Shown: positions 10,655-21,859 of the stretch, piece after piece | How positions within the stretch are numbered: position 1 is the stretch's first letter | Layout of the letters: each line of letters starts with the position of its first letter | NCBI GenBank assembly: GCA_949316235.1 | Contig: OX438748.1 | Span: forward strand, 23,305,575 to 23,369,574 | From: Oegoconia quadripuncta | Taxonomy: Eukaryota > Arthropoda > Insecta > Lepidoptera > Autostichidae | Length of the DNA stretch: 64,000 bases | Reading direction: 5' to 3' | Notes under the pieces: generated by a model | The model's database searches: none | Seen by the model: only the letters and a program-made list of their open reading frames with translations | What the model was told of the DNA's origin: nothing | Made by a program: the position numbers and the translations under genes

Positions 10655-10858
10655 AAAACTAGCCCCAAGTCCCTGGTTGGTGGAATGGTACCCAGAAGGC
10701 TGGCCGCGTTGCCTCGCTGTATAGCAAGGGTGATTCGTTGACCAAAGTATTGGCCAGCCCTCGGATCGTGGGATGCATCAACCAGACGCTCAGATAACTC
10801 CCTAAAAAGGGTGTGAGCACCCGGTCCACACGGCCCAAGCGTTTCTACACTAAATAAA
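10655..10858 (-). repeat. U4 repeat, possible retroelement coding fragment, copy 1
   Basis: Shares with 18350-18545 and 33985-34185 the order CAGAAGGCTGGC, a GTAT word, GCC...CCAG, a CCAGACGC-like block and an A-rich end. On the minus strand the other two copies read Gln-x-Gly-Asn-x-Ala-Ser-Leu-Leu, suggesting a protein C-terminus. I cannot name the element family. Confidence 0.4.
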
Positions 10859-10894
10859 TATAAAGAAATGTATATCTGGTTGATAAATTTAAAG

Positions 10895-11180
10895 ATACTA
10901 TAAAACAGAAACTTATTAAGAAAGCGTAATATTATAAAATATCAGACTATTTAGATGATACACATCCCTGGACATAACCAGCTCGTTTGTATCCAGGCTA
11001 TTTCACATTTCACAATAATAAAATATAAAAACCTTTTTGTAATATAAAAAACCTGCTTTTAAAGAGCAACCCCTCGAATTTCTTGCTTGGTCTTCTCAGG
11101 GGAAAATTGCATTTTGAACAAGCAGTAGCTTAAAACCCTGTATACCTACAAAATGAAGCATGTTTGACTTTGATTTTGAG
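10895..11180 (+). mobile_element. NL1 (Jockey-type) 3' end
   Basis: Begins in the last codons of the RT frame (FKDTIKQKLI, then Asp-Tyr-Leu-Asp-Asp-x-His-Pro-Trp) and runs through the 3' UTR to AATGAAGCATGTTTGACTTT. The AATAAA has decayed to AATGAA. 5'-truncated. Confidence 0.7.
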
Positions 11181-11519
11181 ATCTTGTTCTCAAGTTGTTT
11201 AAAAAAATTTAGTTAATTATGCCGTTGTGCTTAAAAAGAAAAAATAACCATATCCAAGAGTTATAAAGGACCTATGTTCTTGGAAAGAAAGCCAGCTAAT
11301 AAATAATTCATCAGTGAATGGCTTATATTGATTTATGCCGCTACTTTTTCCATTTTTTATACACGACTAGGTTTGCGATGACCTTAAATAACCTTATGTT
11401 AAACAGATATCAGGGCCAAGACTTGTTAAGGGAATAATATGTAAGTGAAAAGGCTGTTTTATGTCAAATTGGCTAAGGTTGAAGTTTCCATACGATGTTT
11501 TGATTAAAATTATTCATAT
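11181..11519. other. Unassigned stretch
   Basis: No ORF or family match; includes a short GTTGTGCTTAAAAAG word resembling a SINE-A tail end at 11223. Confidence 0.3.
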
Positions 11520-11725
11520 CGATCGAGCGGATAGTGTAGTAGATCGTGACACTGCTTTCGAAACGGTTGTAGGTTCGAATTAGTAATTCAATTTGATATT
11601 ACTATTAGATTTCGTTTACGCGGATATGTTTAATTTGTTTATCCCGAATGAACTACTCACTTTATCGGAATAAAAATTATCCCACATTTTAATACGTGGT
11701 ATGTTCTACATATACAGGGTGAACT
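11520..11725. mobile_element. tRNA-like head fragment followed by Helitron-like piece
   Basis: 11530-11583 reads GATAGTGTAGTAGATCGTGA...GGTTGTAGGTTCGAAT, a tRNA-like promoter pair similar to SINE-B heads. 11605-11725 holds minus-strand Helitron-like words (TACTCACTTTATCGG, TTAATACGTGGTAT). Both pieces are degraded. Confidence 0.4.
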
Positions 11726-11974
11726 TTCTAAGTACGCCTGGATGGCCAAATCCTAAACTATAAGGAATAGCGAAAAGTACTGATAGGAGCGTCGGGCCCG
11801 ATTTTGATGAAAGCTAAGACTGCATTATTGGTTTTTTGAAAAATTCATATTCCTAGCCAGGAATCGACCCGTTGATTTTGAAAAAGAAAACACATACCCG
11901 CTGCTCAATTTAACCATTACACTTCTCGCCGAAAATTAAAACTCCATCCACATCACCTGGATAAGTGGAAGTCT
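11726..11974. other. Unassigned, begins CAGGGTGAACTTTCTAAG
   Basis: Opens like an inverted-repeat DNA element, but I found no matching right arm, and the internal words differ from MITE-1. It also has a CAGGAATCGACCCGTTGATT segment resembling a reversed tRNA-like head. Confidence 0.3.
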
Positions 11975-12212
11975 ACCATTGTACGTTTCTCAAGAAACTT
12001 TCTACCACGTACGACCACCCTGTGGAACGGACTTCCGGCAGCGGTATTCCCGAACGAGTACCACATTGGAACCTTCAAGACACGAGCCTGCACCTTCCTC
12101 AAAGGTCGGCAACGCATCTGTGAGTGTTGCGAGTGTCCATGGGCGGCGGTGATTGCTATCCATCAGGTGACAGGTGCTCGTTTGCCGCCCTTTCATATAA
12201 AAAAAAACGTCC
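11975..12212 (+). mobile_element. NL5 non-LTR 3' end
   Basis: Codons read [20 protein letters not shown], then HIGTFKTR and FLKGRQRIC. This is the Trp-Asn-x-Leu-Pro motif that closes many insect non-LTR ORF2 proteins, followed by a 3' UTR ending GCCGCCCTTTCATAT(A)n. 5'-truncated, with small frame disruptions in the last codons. Confidence 0.7.
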
Positions 12213-12404
12213 TGTATTAATAAAGCATTCGATAGTGTAGCTAATAAGGAACGAATTCCGGGAAGTAATGACCTACGGCAATACGACCTACTAGTTAAAT
12301 AGGAATAAATGTATTGTATTGATTCCCTCTAGAGGTATATAAAATATTTGTGTGATGATTACGAATATTTCTTTCCGATTTGGATGTTTATATAAACAAT
12401 AATA
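12213..12404. other. Unassigned AT-rich spacer
   Basis: No supported feature. Confidence 0.3.
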
Positions 12405-12775
12405 AATATATTTATATCTTTGCACATACACACAGCGCCATCTAGTTCCACCTTAAGCAACTAGGCTTGTATTATATATACCAGAATGCATTTTTTTTTT
12501 GTAAATAAATACATATGTATTTACTCGTTTGCCGCCCTCTCATACAAAAAAAAAATGTAAAACATCCATAACTGGGGAACACACGTCTGTATTCATCATA
12601 CAAATTCATATTTTTTTTTTGTAAATAAATACATAAATAAATGAAAAACATCCATAACTCGGAAACACACATCTGTATTCATCATACAAACTTATGCCCC
12701 TAGCGGGATTCGAACCCGCGACCTTCTGGTATAGCAGTCAGAATTTTTGACCACTACACCAAACAGGTCGTCAAT
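12405..12775 (-). mobile_element. SINE-B copy with an internal duplication and foreign insert
   Basis: Minus-strand head with box B GGTTCGAATCC lies at about 12705-12772 and the tail with CAGCGCCATCTAGTTCCAC at about 12435. The middle segment (GTAAATAAATACAT ... CATCCATAACT ... ATTCATCATACAAA) occurs twice, at about 12499-12605 and 12618-12692. An NL5-like end (CTCGTTTGCCGCCCTCTCAT) is caught inside the first. Confidence 0.7.
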
Positions 12776-13299
12776 ATAAATATTTATATACCTATGTTTA
12801 GAAAGAAAGAAAGAAAAGTATTTATTGCCAACAAATACAGAAAATTTCGTAAGGTATAACATTTTCCATAATTAAATGTATGTATTTGTGGCAAAGGGAT
12901 CGGGCGTCAGCATTTGCTGCCAATATGTCTTATGGCATTTGACAGCGCTGGTTTTCAGCGCAACCCCTCTCTCACTTAGGTTTTCAACATAAAACAGCAG
13001 TCTGTAAGTTTATCCGTTATCTAGTTATTATAGAACATATATAGTGGGTGTAAGTTGTGGTTTCGGCATGTTATAAAAATAAAATCAACCGGTCTCTTCC
13101 CATGCGTGTCGTAAAAGGCGACTAAGGGACTCATATAGGTATACTCAACATATACTCATTTATTTTTTCCATAGGCGTCTTCCGCGCACTTGGACATGTC
13201 CATTATAATACAATAAATTCATTTTAGAGGTATACCTAATTAAATGTAAAGGGAGAAAGTACATTAATTACAATATACATGTACATAATACACAAACAT
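12776..13299. other. Retroelement-like debris
   Basis: 12815-13000 resembles the 3' end of a minus-strand non-LTR element (AAGTATTTATTGCCAACAAA at the edge). 13085-13135 holds TGTCGTAAAAGGCGACTAAG, a phrase that recurs reversed at 30178-30212 and is common in lepidopteran repeats. No gene is supported. Confidence 0.35.
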
Positions 13300-13405
13300 A
13301 CATCGCTATCAGCGATAAGACCGCCTTTGTACACTTCATCATCTATGTTAAATGTTCTTTGTATTTTATTTTTGTGTGCAATAAAGAATTTAATAATAAT
13401 AATTA
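13300..13405 (+). mobile_element. NL2b 3' end
   Basis: CGCTATCAGCGATAAGACCG, then TGTTCTTTGTATTTTATTTT and GCAATAAAGAATTTAATAAT: nearly identical to 33705-33815. Its polyadenylation signal and AATAAT tail are intact. Confidence 0.75.
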
Positions 13406-13424
13406 ATTATTAACTAATATGTCG

Positions 13425-13640
13425 ATACAAATAAAAGGATTATAAAATAATTTAGAGTAATGTAGCTGCTGTAAAGAGTCATTGTCAGTCTGCATAATAA
13501 GTAGCTGCTGTAAATGGGCATTGTCAATTCCCTTAAAGCTATGATAGATGCTATGTGGCGACATTGTCTTATATTTAAAAGTGACATCTTGCTGCTGTAT
13601 AGTGGCATTGACAGACACAAAATACACTACTGAAGCCAGG
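13425..13640. repeat. Short imperfect repeats of a GCTGCTGTA unit
   Basis: GTAGCTGCTGTAAA followed by a CATTGTCA word occurs at about 13460 and 13501, with a decayed third unit near 13590. Antisense open frames here simply reflect these repeats. Confidence 0.45.
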
Positions 13641-13834
13641 CATCTCTATCTCCAAGTAATCATATATACTATAATAGGCCTTTCTAATAAGGGTACTTTG
13701 ATTTTATTTTTAAATTGTTTTAACTTTCCACCTAAAAACATCTACAGGTAGACTTGCACGTTTCCATGTCGATTGACCCTTGTCACTTTTGTACATTTCG
13801 AAAGGTGAGCCGTGGATGTTACTTTAAGCATTAA

Positions 13835-13957
13835 TCTCTTAATGTTTGGAACACCCAACCACTAATGTTTGGAATATCACTGACCACCCCATTTGGGATA
13901 ACAGTCGTGACATATGTATTTAACCGCCTCCGTGGTTCAATATAAACAACATTGGGT
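13835..13957. repeat. U1 repeat (minus) joined to a SINE-A head (plus)
   Basis: 13835-13920 is the reverse of the U1 words at 43100-43165 (ATCCCAAATGGGGTGGTCAG, then TTTGGGTGTT). It runs straight into 13920-13957, a SINE-A head truncated before box B. The copy is therefore a chimera or a 3'-truncated SINE. Confidence 0.5.
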
Positions 13958-14312
13958 TGTGGCAGGCAGTTGCATGTATACTTCCAATTCATTAGCATAA
14001 GTTTGGTACCTATTAGTTTACTATAATATAATTTCTGCAATAATGCTGTTGATTCTATGTGAATAAATAAATAAAATAAAATAAATAAAATTAGAAGTCA
14101 ATGGTAAATAGATAAATAAAAGTATTTATTTACGTTACTGCGTTCACCAAAATAAAGTTAAACAAAATACAAAGAGAGCATGCGTCCCTTAAAAACGAAA
14201 CGTTAGTATTTAGTTACAACCCCTACATGTATACGAGTGAATAAAGTACGCACATATGTATTTGTGGTCAATCGTGAGTGAACGTTTAAGTGTCCGTTGT
14301 GGTATCTCTCCT

Positions 14313-14606
14313 CCGCCTCCGTGGCTCAATGTAAACAACATTGGGTTTACGCTTCGGAGGTCGCGGGTTCGATTCCCAGCGGGGGACATGTTTAGTACTC
14401 GTTTTGGTTGGTGGTAGGGTATTTTAAATGTCCGCCTGGCTAGCCACCACCATCTTATCTAAGTCTGCCGCCAACCCGGATGTCAGGGATAAGATAGCCA
14501 GTCCTCCAAATAAGACGGGGTTTTCGGGTCAGTACGCTTCAGCCTCACCTTCACTTAACATCAGGTGTGATTGAGATCATGTGCTAACCTGTTGTGTGTA
14601 AAAAAC
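14313..14606 (+). mobile_element. SINE-A copy
   Basis: Complete head with box A and box B (GGTTCGATTCC variant). A small internal deletion removes the ACAGCAATGTTAATAGCATT block. Ends GTTGTGTGTAAAAAAC. Confidence 0.85.
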
Positions 14607-14974
14607 AAACTATAAGCCTTGCTACTTTGTCGTAAATGCATAACACCATCCATATCTTAATAATAAGAAGACTAGAGGGAATCCATTTTAACTCTCAGAT
14701 TTATATCGGTCTGCCTTTTTGGGGAAGCAATATGCTGTTTGTTACCCGTATTACGTAGAGTTTCCGACTTTATTTCACCGAAGGAATTTATTGATGATAT
14801 TGTGTTAGTTGGTCTTGTCTATTGTTGGGATAAATGTATGGAGATTTACGACTTCCCGCTATTACCACTTTGCGGACATCGGCCTTGGTTACGCCCTTTG
14901 CGGATAAGTTTTCCGTGAGCCAGGTTTCATTAATAGCCTTTTATAACAACTTTCGTATTTCGTTGAACTATTGG
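14607..14974. other. Unassigned stretch
   Basis: No supported ORF; GC slightly raised around 14860-14930, but I recognise no motif. Confidence 0.3.
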
Positions 14975-15055
14975 TGTATTCAGTCGACAATGCTTTTGTA
15001 AGCATCGGTTGTAGATTCGAATCCCGCTAGGGGTAATTGTTTAGGTACACTAAAT
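14975..15055 (+). mobile_element. SINE-B head fragment
   Basis: Keeps GTTGTAGATTCGAATCCCGC and TAGGGGTAATTGTTTAGGTA, the box B and adjoining part of SINE-B; the body is missing. Confidence 0.55.
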
Positions 15056-15274
15056 GAATTTGTTGATTTATATTTAGATTAGAACGTATAGAGAATTAGA
15101 TTAGTATACTTATTGTTATTAGACATAACTATAATTTGTAAATTTTGGACACCGCCGAGAAAACAAGGGATTAAATCATCCAGAGAAGGCAAACCAACTG
15201 TGTATTAAGCGTAAATATCCATCACACATGGCTCAGAACCTATCACACGTTTAACAGGTTAATAAGTTAAGTTT

Positions 15275-15532
15275 ACCGCCTTCGTGACTCAATGTAAACA
15301 ACATTGGGTTTACGTTTCGGAGGTCGCGGCTTCGATCCCCAGCGGGGTACATAAATCGGCCGCCAAACAGCAATGTTAATAGCATTATTGTGTTCCGGTT
15401 GTCAGAGATAAGATGGCCAATCCCCCAAATAAGATGGGGTTTCCGGGTCAGTACGCTACCACCTTCGGTCTCATCTTCACTTAACATCAGGTGTGATTGA
15501 GGTCAAGTGCTAACCCGTTGTGCATAAAAAAA
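15275..15532 (+). mobile_element. SINE-A copy with deletion behind the head
   Basis: Head ACCGCCTTCGTGACTCAATG with a box B changed to GGCTTCGATCC, then a jump from GGGGTACAT straight into AAATCGGCCGCCAAACAGCA. Box-B damage suggests it is inactive. Its A tail touches a SINE-C fragment of the opposite strand. Confidence 0.8.
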
Positions 15533-15675
15533 GGCCTTCCCGATTATATAGGCCGTAGTCCACCAAGCTGGCCCAATGCGGGTTGGGGACTTCACATGCT
15601 CTCGATTTTTAATTTCTCAGGCATGTAGGTTTCCTCACGATGTTTTCCTTCACCGTTTAAGAGCAGTCGTTTAAA
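15533..15675 (-). mobile_element. SINE-C 3' fragment
   Basis: Minus-strand words TAAACGGTGAAGGAAAACAT, GCATGTGAAGTCCCCAACCC and GCATTGGGCCAGCTTGG match the full SINE-C at 23394-23692. Confidence 0.75.
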
Positions 15676-15872
15676 TGCAACACTTCCATTTTATTGCAAA
15701 GTTATTAAAAATACCATTGTGTCGTCATACACAATAATATATCAGCATAATGTAGAACAAATAACAATAGCCTATACCTAGGTATCTACTGCTCAACAGA
15801 AATCCTTACCATGTTGCTTACTTCGTTTACATGGGACTATTAGCCCCAAATCGCTAAGCCTAGGCATGAAGT

Positions 15873-16420
15873 CAAAGTCAAAAATGCTTTATTTTGTCGG
15901 TACACAGAGTACACTTGAAATAGTCAATTTTACATTTTTTAAGCTACTGCTTGTTCAAAATGTAATTTTATTTATTTCATTATTAATAGTGAAATAGCCT
16001 GGCATGCGAACGATCCGATTACGTCCAGGGATGACTGTTTCATAGTATCTTTAAATTTATTGAGAGGAAGATTTTGTGTATCAACTGGAACCTTATTGAA
16101 AAAGCGTATACATAGCCCTTTGAATTAATTACTGAATTTGCGGAGGCGACTTAGGTGAACTGCAAGTTTATCTTTATTTCTTGTATTGACATCATGTTTA
16201 TCACTATTTTTCCTAAATGATGCTATATTTTTTTTCAAAAATGTACCGTGACGAAAAGGTTAGAATGTTATACACTTGAAATCTATCTCTAATTGTGACA
16301 CTGCAGGTCTCAATTGATTGCGCGAACGGCTCGTTTTTGTAAAACAAAGATTGTATTTATATACCATATGAGGTCTGAGGATCACAGTTTTCGGAGATTC
16401 TTACCTATTACGCTGCTGGG
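15873..16420 (-). pseudogene. NL1 Jockey-type C-terminus and 3' UTR
   Basis: The minus strand runs from a Gln-Lys-Thr/Arg-Ala-like thumb region near 16330 through FSIRFQLIHKIF-like codons to the Asp-Val-Ile/His-Pro-Trp region and the 3' UTR, ending in the TTTGACTTTGAC tail at 15873. Stops and frameshifts interrupt it. It parallels the plus-strand Jockey fragment at 18646-19465. Confidence 0.6.
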
Positions 16421-17160
16421 CACTGGTATATTCTCACTGTCCTTTCACCTACAAGAATGATACAAACTCCTCCTATTATATATTACATGACTAAACGTAC
16501 GGCCGTAAATCCGTTCATAATATTCGGTGAAAAACAAAATATATAACCCACAAATTCACCGTCCCAATTGAATTAGCCCGTAATCCATAAAAACATTCAA
16601 ACAATGGATAATGAAATATTGCAGCCCCAATTGTTTTCGGAAAGAAAAATCCTTGTCCGAAACTCTCATAAGTTTCACGTCAAAGAGTGTAAAGTGCTTT
16701 ATCAGAGGCGTCATAAATATTTGAGAGAACTAGGTCAGAAATTGAACTACATAGTTACTAGTTTATAACTAACTATATTAATAGTTTTGCGGTTGGATTA
16801 AATGTCATGGATTGTACCGGAGTTTTTTACTTTTTCATAAAATTAATTAATAATAATAATAAATAAATCCCACTATCTCACTAATATCTATATTTCTTAA
16901 ATGACATCATGATTTATTATGGCTCAATCTCTAGTCTACATCTTCATAATTCTATAAATCATGAAAATTTAAGTACAGTGCTTTGTTTTATGAAGTAAAT
17001 AGTATAACTAAATGATTATTATCTTTGATTTTGACATTATGATTGTGAATCAGCGCCACCTGCCGAGATAATCGGCCCCTTGTTTTAATTGTCAACTGGT
17101 AAATACCTCGATTTATTATAATTACTATTGCAATGTCATGTATAAAATAATTCATACCTA
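16421..17160. other. Unassigned AT-rich stretch
   Basis: No supported gene or recognised repeat over about 740 bases. Confidence 0.35.
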
Positions 17161-17162
17161 TT

Positions 17163-17282
17163 TATACCTGATGGAAAGTGACGATGTGGCCGAAGATGAA
17201 GTACGCGATCTCACCAAATACCCATTTTACCCTGCCCTTTAAGATTCCAAGGTTGTAAGATCCATGAAAGACTGATCCCATA
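17163..17282 (-). mobile_element. NL4 3' fragment
   Basis: ACCTGATGGAAAGTGACGAT through AAGATTCCAAGGTTGTAAGA is the reversed 3' end of NL4. The coding part beyond the Ser-Phe motif is missing. Confidence 0.65.
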
Positions 17283-18012
17283 TTTTCTTTGGAAGGTTAT
17301 GGACCCGATCAATTTTCGCCGGGCGACTTGATCAATCATTTCTTATAATTTCGTAAACCGAATGTCGCATCTACTTACTAATTATTCTACAATAACATTT
17401 TCGTCTCTGAATTGAGTATAATCCTCGTAAATTCGGCTGTCCCTCGCTTGACGAATCTCCCCTAATAGACGCAGAACACTTTCAAATTGATTGATTTTTT
17501 ATTTCTGACTGGAGTCGTTTTCAGGGCTTCCTTTCTGATTGTATGTAATTTATGAAATTTTGTAATTTGACATATCCTGGCAAGTATTTAGTATGGCTTT
17601 GTGTGTGTGTCTGTGTCCAGTCTTTGTCTCTCTCTCTCTCCATCTCAGTAATTTGAGTTGATGAATTCAAAATTCAAAAACCCTCGTTAGATTATGGTAT
17701 CATCTAAATATAATAACCATGTTAAAAGCTAAATATCTTCGTAATGGCTTAACTTGTTTCATCAAACATTCCCTTTCCCCAAGTTTAATCATTAATTGGG
17801 CTTCGGTTTTAAGTGGTGCTTACACACATACTCAAACAGTGGTATGATCCGACTGACCCAGAAAGGAGGGTACTGTTTATTGAGAGTAGGTAAGAAGATT
17901 ATCTATATTATCTCCTGTAGCTTAAAGGGCTTCACCGATTTTGAAGTGAAAGTATTTCTAATATTTTTGGTTTTTCAAATAATAGTTTTACAATAGAGGA
18001 CATAAAGAAAGA
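17283..18012. other. Unassigned; weak tandem and MITE-like words
   Basis: Includes a CT-repeat patch at 17628-17641 with flanking words CCAGTCTTTGTC and ATCTCAGTAAT shared with 25015-25050 and 38930-39095, and CACCGATTTTGAAGTG (17935) shared with MITE-2. No gene. Confidence 0.3.
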
Positions 18013-18318
18013 AATAAACAACATTGGGTTTACGTTTCTGAGGTCGCGGGTTCGATCCCCAGCGGGGTATTTAGTACTCGGTTTGGTTGGTGGTAGGGCA
18101 TATTAAATGTCCGCCTGGCTAGCTACCACCATCTTATCTAAATCTACCGCCAAACAACAATGTTAATAGCATTGTTGTGTTCCTGTTGTGAGATAAAATA
18201 GCCAGTCCCCCATATTAGATTGGGTTTCCGGGTCAGTACGCTACCACCTTCGGCCTCATCTTCACTTAACATCAGGTGTGATTGAGGTCAAGTGGTAACC
18301 CGTTGTGGATAAAAAAAA
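18013..18318 (+). mobile_element. SINE-A copy lacking its first bases
   Basis: Starts at ATAAACAACATTGGGTTTAC, so box A is lost, but box B and the full body and tail are kept. A 5'-truncated insertion. Confidence 0.85.
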
Positions 18319-18349
18319 GAGATAAAATCAAGAAGATCATTCAGGTCAT

Positions 18350-18545
18350 AAGGACACATGTCCCAGGTTACTGCGTTACATTACTCAGAAGGCTAGCGGC
18401 GTTTCCACGTTGTATGACCAGCCTGCGCAGGCCCAGGTAGCGCCAACCCTGTGGCCACTCGATACTTCTACCAGACGCGACGCCAGCTCCTTGAGGAGTT
18501 GATGCGCGTCCGATCCCCACGGCCCCATGGTCTCTACCCAAAGGG
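18350..18545 (-). repeat. U4 repeat, possible retroelement coding fragment, copy 2
   Basis: The minus strand reads GLRRLVIQRGNAASLLSNV; compare the GINQAIQCGNDASLLNTLP of the copy at 33985-34185. The shared Gln-x-Gly-Asn-x-Ala-Ser-Leu-Leu argues for descent from one protein-coding element. Family not recognised. Confidence 0.45.
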
Positions 18546-18645
18546 CAGAATATCAAAAAAAAAACAAAATGCATAAAATTTTCACTACCTAATATCAAAC
18601 AGGTAGCTAGTACTATTTTAATAAAAAACTAAATTTCTACGCATT

Positions 18646-19465
18646 ATGTTAGATAAAGGACTACAATGGGGTCCACATATCGAAGGGTTGTCGAAACGTC
18701 TCAGTTCTGCAGTGTTCGCTATTAAAAAAATCCGCTATTTAACCGACGTGGACACCGCGAGCCTGGTATACTTCAGCTATTTCCATAGCATAATGGCTTA
18801 TGGCATTCTGTTATGGGGAAATGCCGCGGATATAAATTGTATTTTTGTTCTGCAGAAGCGAGCGGTTCGTGCGATCTACAAGTTGGGCTCCCGAGTATCA
18901 ATATATTAACTTTGGCATCGCAATATATTTACGAAAACTTAATGTACGTAAGAAAGAAAAGTACATTTGTTTAGGAAAAATTGTGAAATACACAATGTTA
19001 ATACAAGATATAAAAATAAACTTGCTGTCCATAGCAGTCGTTTACACAAAGTCACTAAGTCATTCAAGGGACAATGTATACGCTTTTACAGTAAGGTTCC
19101 GGTAGACATTCAAAATTTGCCTTTTTAAATAAATATAAAACAACCATTAAACGGAAACTATGTGCCAAAGGCTAGTATAAAATTTCTGACTATCTGGATG
19201 ATAAGAATGCGTGGACATGGACAGCTCGCCATTATCCAGTATATTTTATTCTTATTTTTCTTTGTCGAATCATAAATTTTACAATTAGGTATTTCCAATT
19301 GTATTTGTATTGACTTATTTACAAAGAGCAACCCTGGAGTTTCTTGCTCGTTCTTCTCTGGGGAGACTGCCTAGTGAATGAGCGATAACTGTATGTCATG
19401 ACGATTTCAAATGTTATTGCTATAACTTACGAAATAAAAACATTTTTGATTTTGATTTTAATATA
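18646..19465 (+). pseudogene. NL1 Jockey-type RT thumb, C-terminus and 3' UTR
   Basis: Frame 18646-18906 encodes LDKGLQWGPHIEGLSKRLSS, then DTASLVYFSYFHSIMAYGI and IFVLQKRAVRAIY. This is the post-palm region of Jockey reverse transcriptases (His-Ile, Ser-x-x-x-Tyr-Gly-Ile-x-x-Trp-Gly, then the basic Gln-Lys-Arg-Ala-Val-Arg helix). A frame change near 18900 and later stops break it. The 3' UTR ends with AATAAAAACATTTTTGATTT. The catalytic palm is absent, so no activity is expected. Confidence 0.8.
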
Positions 19466-19479
19466 TAAAATTATTTGGT

Positions 19480-20489
19480 TAAAATCTGATGATGCACTCT
19501 GTTGCTCTTAGGAGATAGAGGATAGAACCTTACAGATGTCAGTTGCATTGCCAAATTTTGTGATTTAACTATCAATTCACAGGTACAAAAAAAATTCTCG
19601 TCAAATTGACAATGATGCAATCATCATAGAATAGAATACATTTATTCGTCGACCATGACACAAGTCACTTAACCTACATTATACACATACAATATGGGTT
19701 GGTATACAGTTAAAAGTAATATCGGAGACGTGACCCATATCAGGGACAACGAAATGGTCCAGACTCAGCATGTGCTGTGGGTAGAAACCCGCAGCGCTGT
19801 TCATTCTGCCAGAACTATTGAGATACTCGTATGTGCGCGTCTCATCATCATTAGGGTATGGGCTATAATCCACCACGCGGGCACAGTGCGGATTGGTGGA
19901 TTTGTGTCTGACTAGTAGCCGTGTTTTAAGCTGGTCCTGTAGGCCTCCGTCTTGGCTTAATGAGTGCCTTCAATTGTAAACAACTGGGACCTACTATTTC
20001 AATCAACTTATCAAAATGTCAATAGCGGCCACCCATTCAAGAAGTGACCTGTGTGAGTGCTTCAATTGATGCAATTAATAACTTCATTAGTAAGCAATTC
20101 CTTCCTTAATTCTGTAGTAAAAGAGGAATGTAAAGTGACCCTAAAACTCTGGGCCAAGGTCGAACAAATCCGCGTAATTCCATAAGCTCTGAGCATAAAC
20201 GAATTTCGTCGTAAAATACTTCGTTTATTTCCGAGCTCAACTGTTGTAATGCTGAATCACTGCGTAATATTTTTTTTCACGTAATCAGCCTGTAAGGCAA
20301 AGGCCGTCTCACATTTTTTTATTTCAGAACAGAAACAGTCGTAAATAATGTGATGTAATGTTCATTTACAGCGCTCGTTGACTGACTGACAGATCTTGAA
20401 AATGTTTATCAGGAAGCTATGGTATTGTGCGTGAATTAAGAAATGAAACTATTTAAGTATCTAACAAAAAACTCGACAGCATATTTTGT
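19480..20489. other. Retroelement 3' debris (19640-20000) and unassigned sequence
   Basis: AGAATAGAATACATTTATTC at 19629 looks like the reversed tail of a minus-strand non-LTR element. 19855-19915 holds GGGCTATAATCCACCACGCG and CAGTGCGGATTGGTGGATTT, which recur in altered form at 48178-48235 and suggest another SINE-like family. The remainder holds nothing I can name. Confidence 0.35.
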
Positions 20490-20650
20490 AGTTGATACAA
20501 AATCTTCCTCTCAACAAATTTAAAGATACAATAAAACAGAAACTTATTAACAAAGCATATTATAAAATAACAGACTATTTAGATTATAATCATCCCTGGA
20601 CATAATCAGATCGTTCGCATGCCAGGCTATTTCACAATTAATAAAAAATA
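20490..20650 (+). mobile_element. NL1 C-terminal fragment
   Basis: Codons give FKDTIKQKLINKAYYKITDY followed by Leu-Asp-x-Asn-His-Pro-Trp, the NL1 C-terminus. It stops before the 3' UTR, where a minus-strand SINE-B begins. Confidence 0.7.
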
Positions 20651-20651
20651 A

Positions 20652-20845
20652 AATATCCTTAGACATACACACAGCGCCTTCTAGTTCCACAGTAAGCAAC
20701 TATAGGCTTGTGTTGTGGATACCTGATGGTTGATATACTGCATAGATACATTTTATTTTGTAAATAAATACTTATTATAAATTAAAACATCCATAACTCG
20801 GGTACAAATGTCCGTATTCATCACACAAACATATGCCCCTAAGCA
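20652..20845 (-). mobile_element. SINE-B body fragment
   Basis: CCTTAGACATACACACAGCG through CATATGCCCCTAAGCATT: SINE-B body and tail up to just before box B; the tRNA-like head is replaced by the microsatellite region. Confidence 0.75.
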
Positions 20846-20858
20846 TTAAAAATACTTT

Positions 20859-20860
<2 letters not shown>

Positions 20861-20904
<44 letters not shown>
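20861..20904. repeat. (GT)22 microsatellite
   Basis: An uninterrupted 44-base GT run, followed by GTATGTATGTTG. Likely length-polymorphic. Confidence 0.97.
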
Positions 20905-20912
<8 letters not shown>

Positions 20913-21855
20913 TGATTGCATTTTCTGGGCTGGCGCCTCCTTCCAAGCTATAATTCATTATGTTAGGAGATTCCGCTCGGATAACTAATGGTATCTCAAT
21001 GAGACGAGTCCAGCCGCGGCCATCCGCTGCAGGAGCTGCAGAGGTGGAATCATGCCTGGGTTAAGTGGGATTTTGGTCAGTTGGAGTCAGGCCTTAACCA
21101 TTTTATCCTCTCCGAGCGGGATTGCCATTATGCAAAAAGTAAGACCCGCTCTTCCATTGCGAAAATTATACATATTTTATACGTATATCAATATTAACGT
21201 ACCTATACTTTACACTTTAATTCTATCTGATGATATTAACATGATATATTTCTTATCTTATTAAGTATGTACATGAAACAACAAATTTATAAAACACAAT
21301 TAAAAATACCTATGTCTTATAGAAAAAATACGCCGTCCAACTCGCTTCCGTGAGGCCTATTACCTAGTACTTTAGCGCTATTGCCCCGCTGAATGCATAA
21401 GCTCGGCTGCTGAGCAAAGTAGGCACCAGCTCTCACATCTCCAGAGGCGCGGACTAGTCTAACGGATAATTCCTTTACAAATTGTTTCGTGAATAGTATA
21501 GTTTAAGATTCATGATATAAATTATATAAAGCGATTGACTGGACACACACATGCACACACACATAACGCCGTCAAACACATGACACCCGTCGTTTTTCCT
21601 CGGAGGTTAAGAATATCACAAAGTGTAATAACAAGTTTTACCCACACATTCTATTTGACGTGGGAACCCTAAAATGTAATATCGCTTCCACCAAGTTAAA
21701 TTCCACTTTATGGGCTGCAGAATCAAATTATTTTTACTCTGTGACCGTAAAAATATAATGAAGTTTCTGCGCCCTTTGATTCAGATAAAATTGGGGAACT
21801 GAAAATATTTTGTTTATATCGTAGAGGATGTATGTTAAACGGCCTTTGTCTGAGG
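20905..21855. other. Unassigned; moderately GC-rich patches
   Basis: 20930-21150 and 21335-21460 are richer in G and C than their surroundings (CCAGCCGCGGCCATCCGCTG; CAGCTCTCACATCTCCAGAG). No splice-bounded frame or known motif was found, so I make no functional call. Confidence 0.3.
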
Positions 21856-21859
21856 CGTC

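Noticed and set aside
12700..12775. Possible tRNA gene (GGTTCGAATCC with an adjacent box A)
   Set aside because: No full cloverleaf with a paired acceptor stem, and the sequence continues into a SINE-B body. The same holds for every SINE head in the window.
13403..13627. Minus-strand frames of 68-74 codons
   Set aside because: They arise from the imperfect GCTGCTGTA repeats and lack splice context or motifs.
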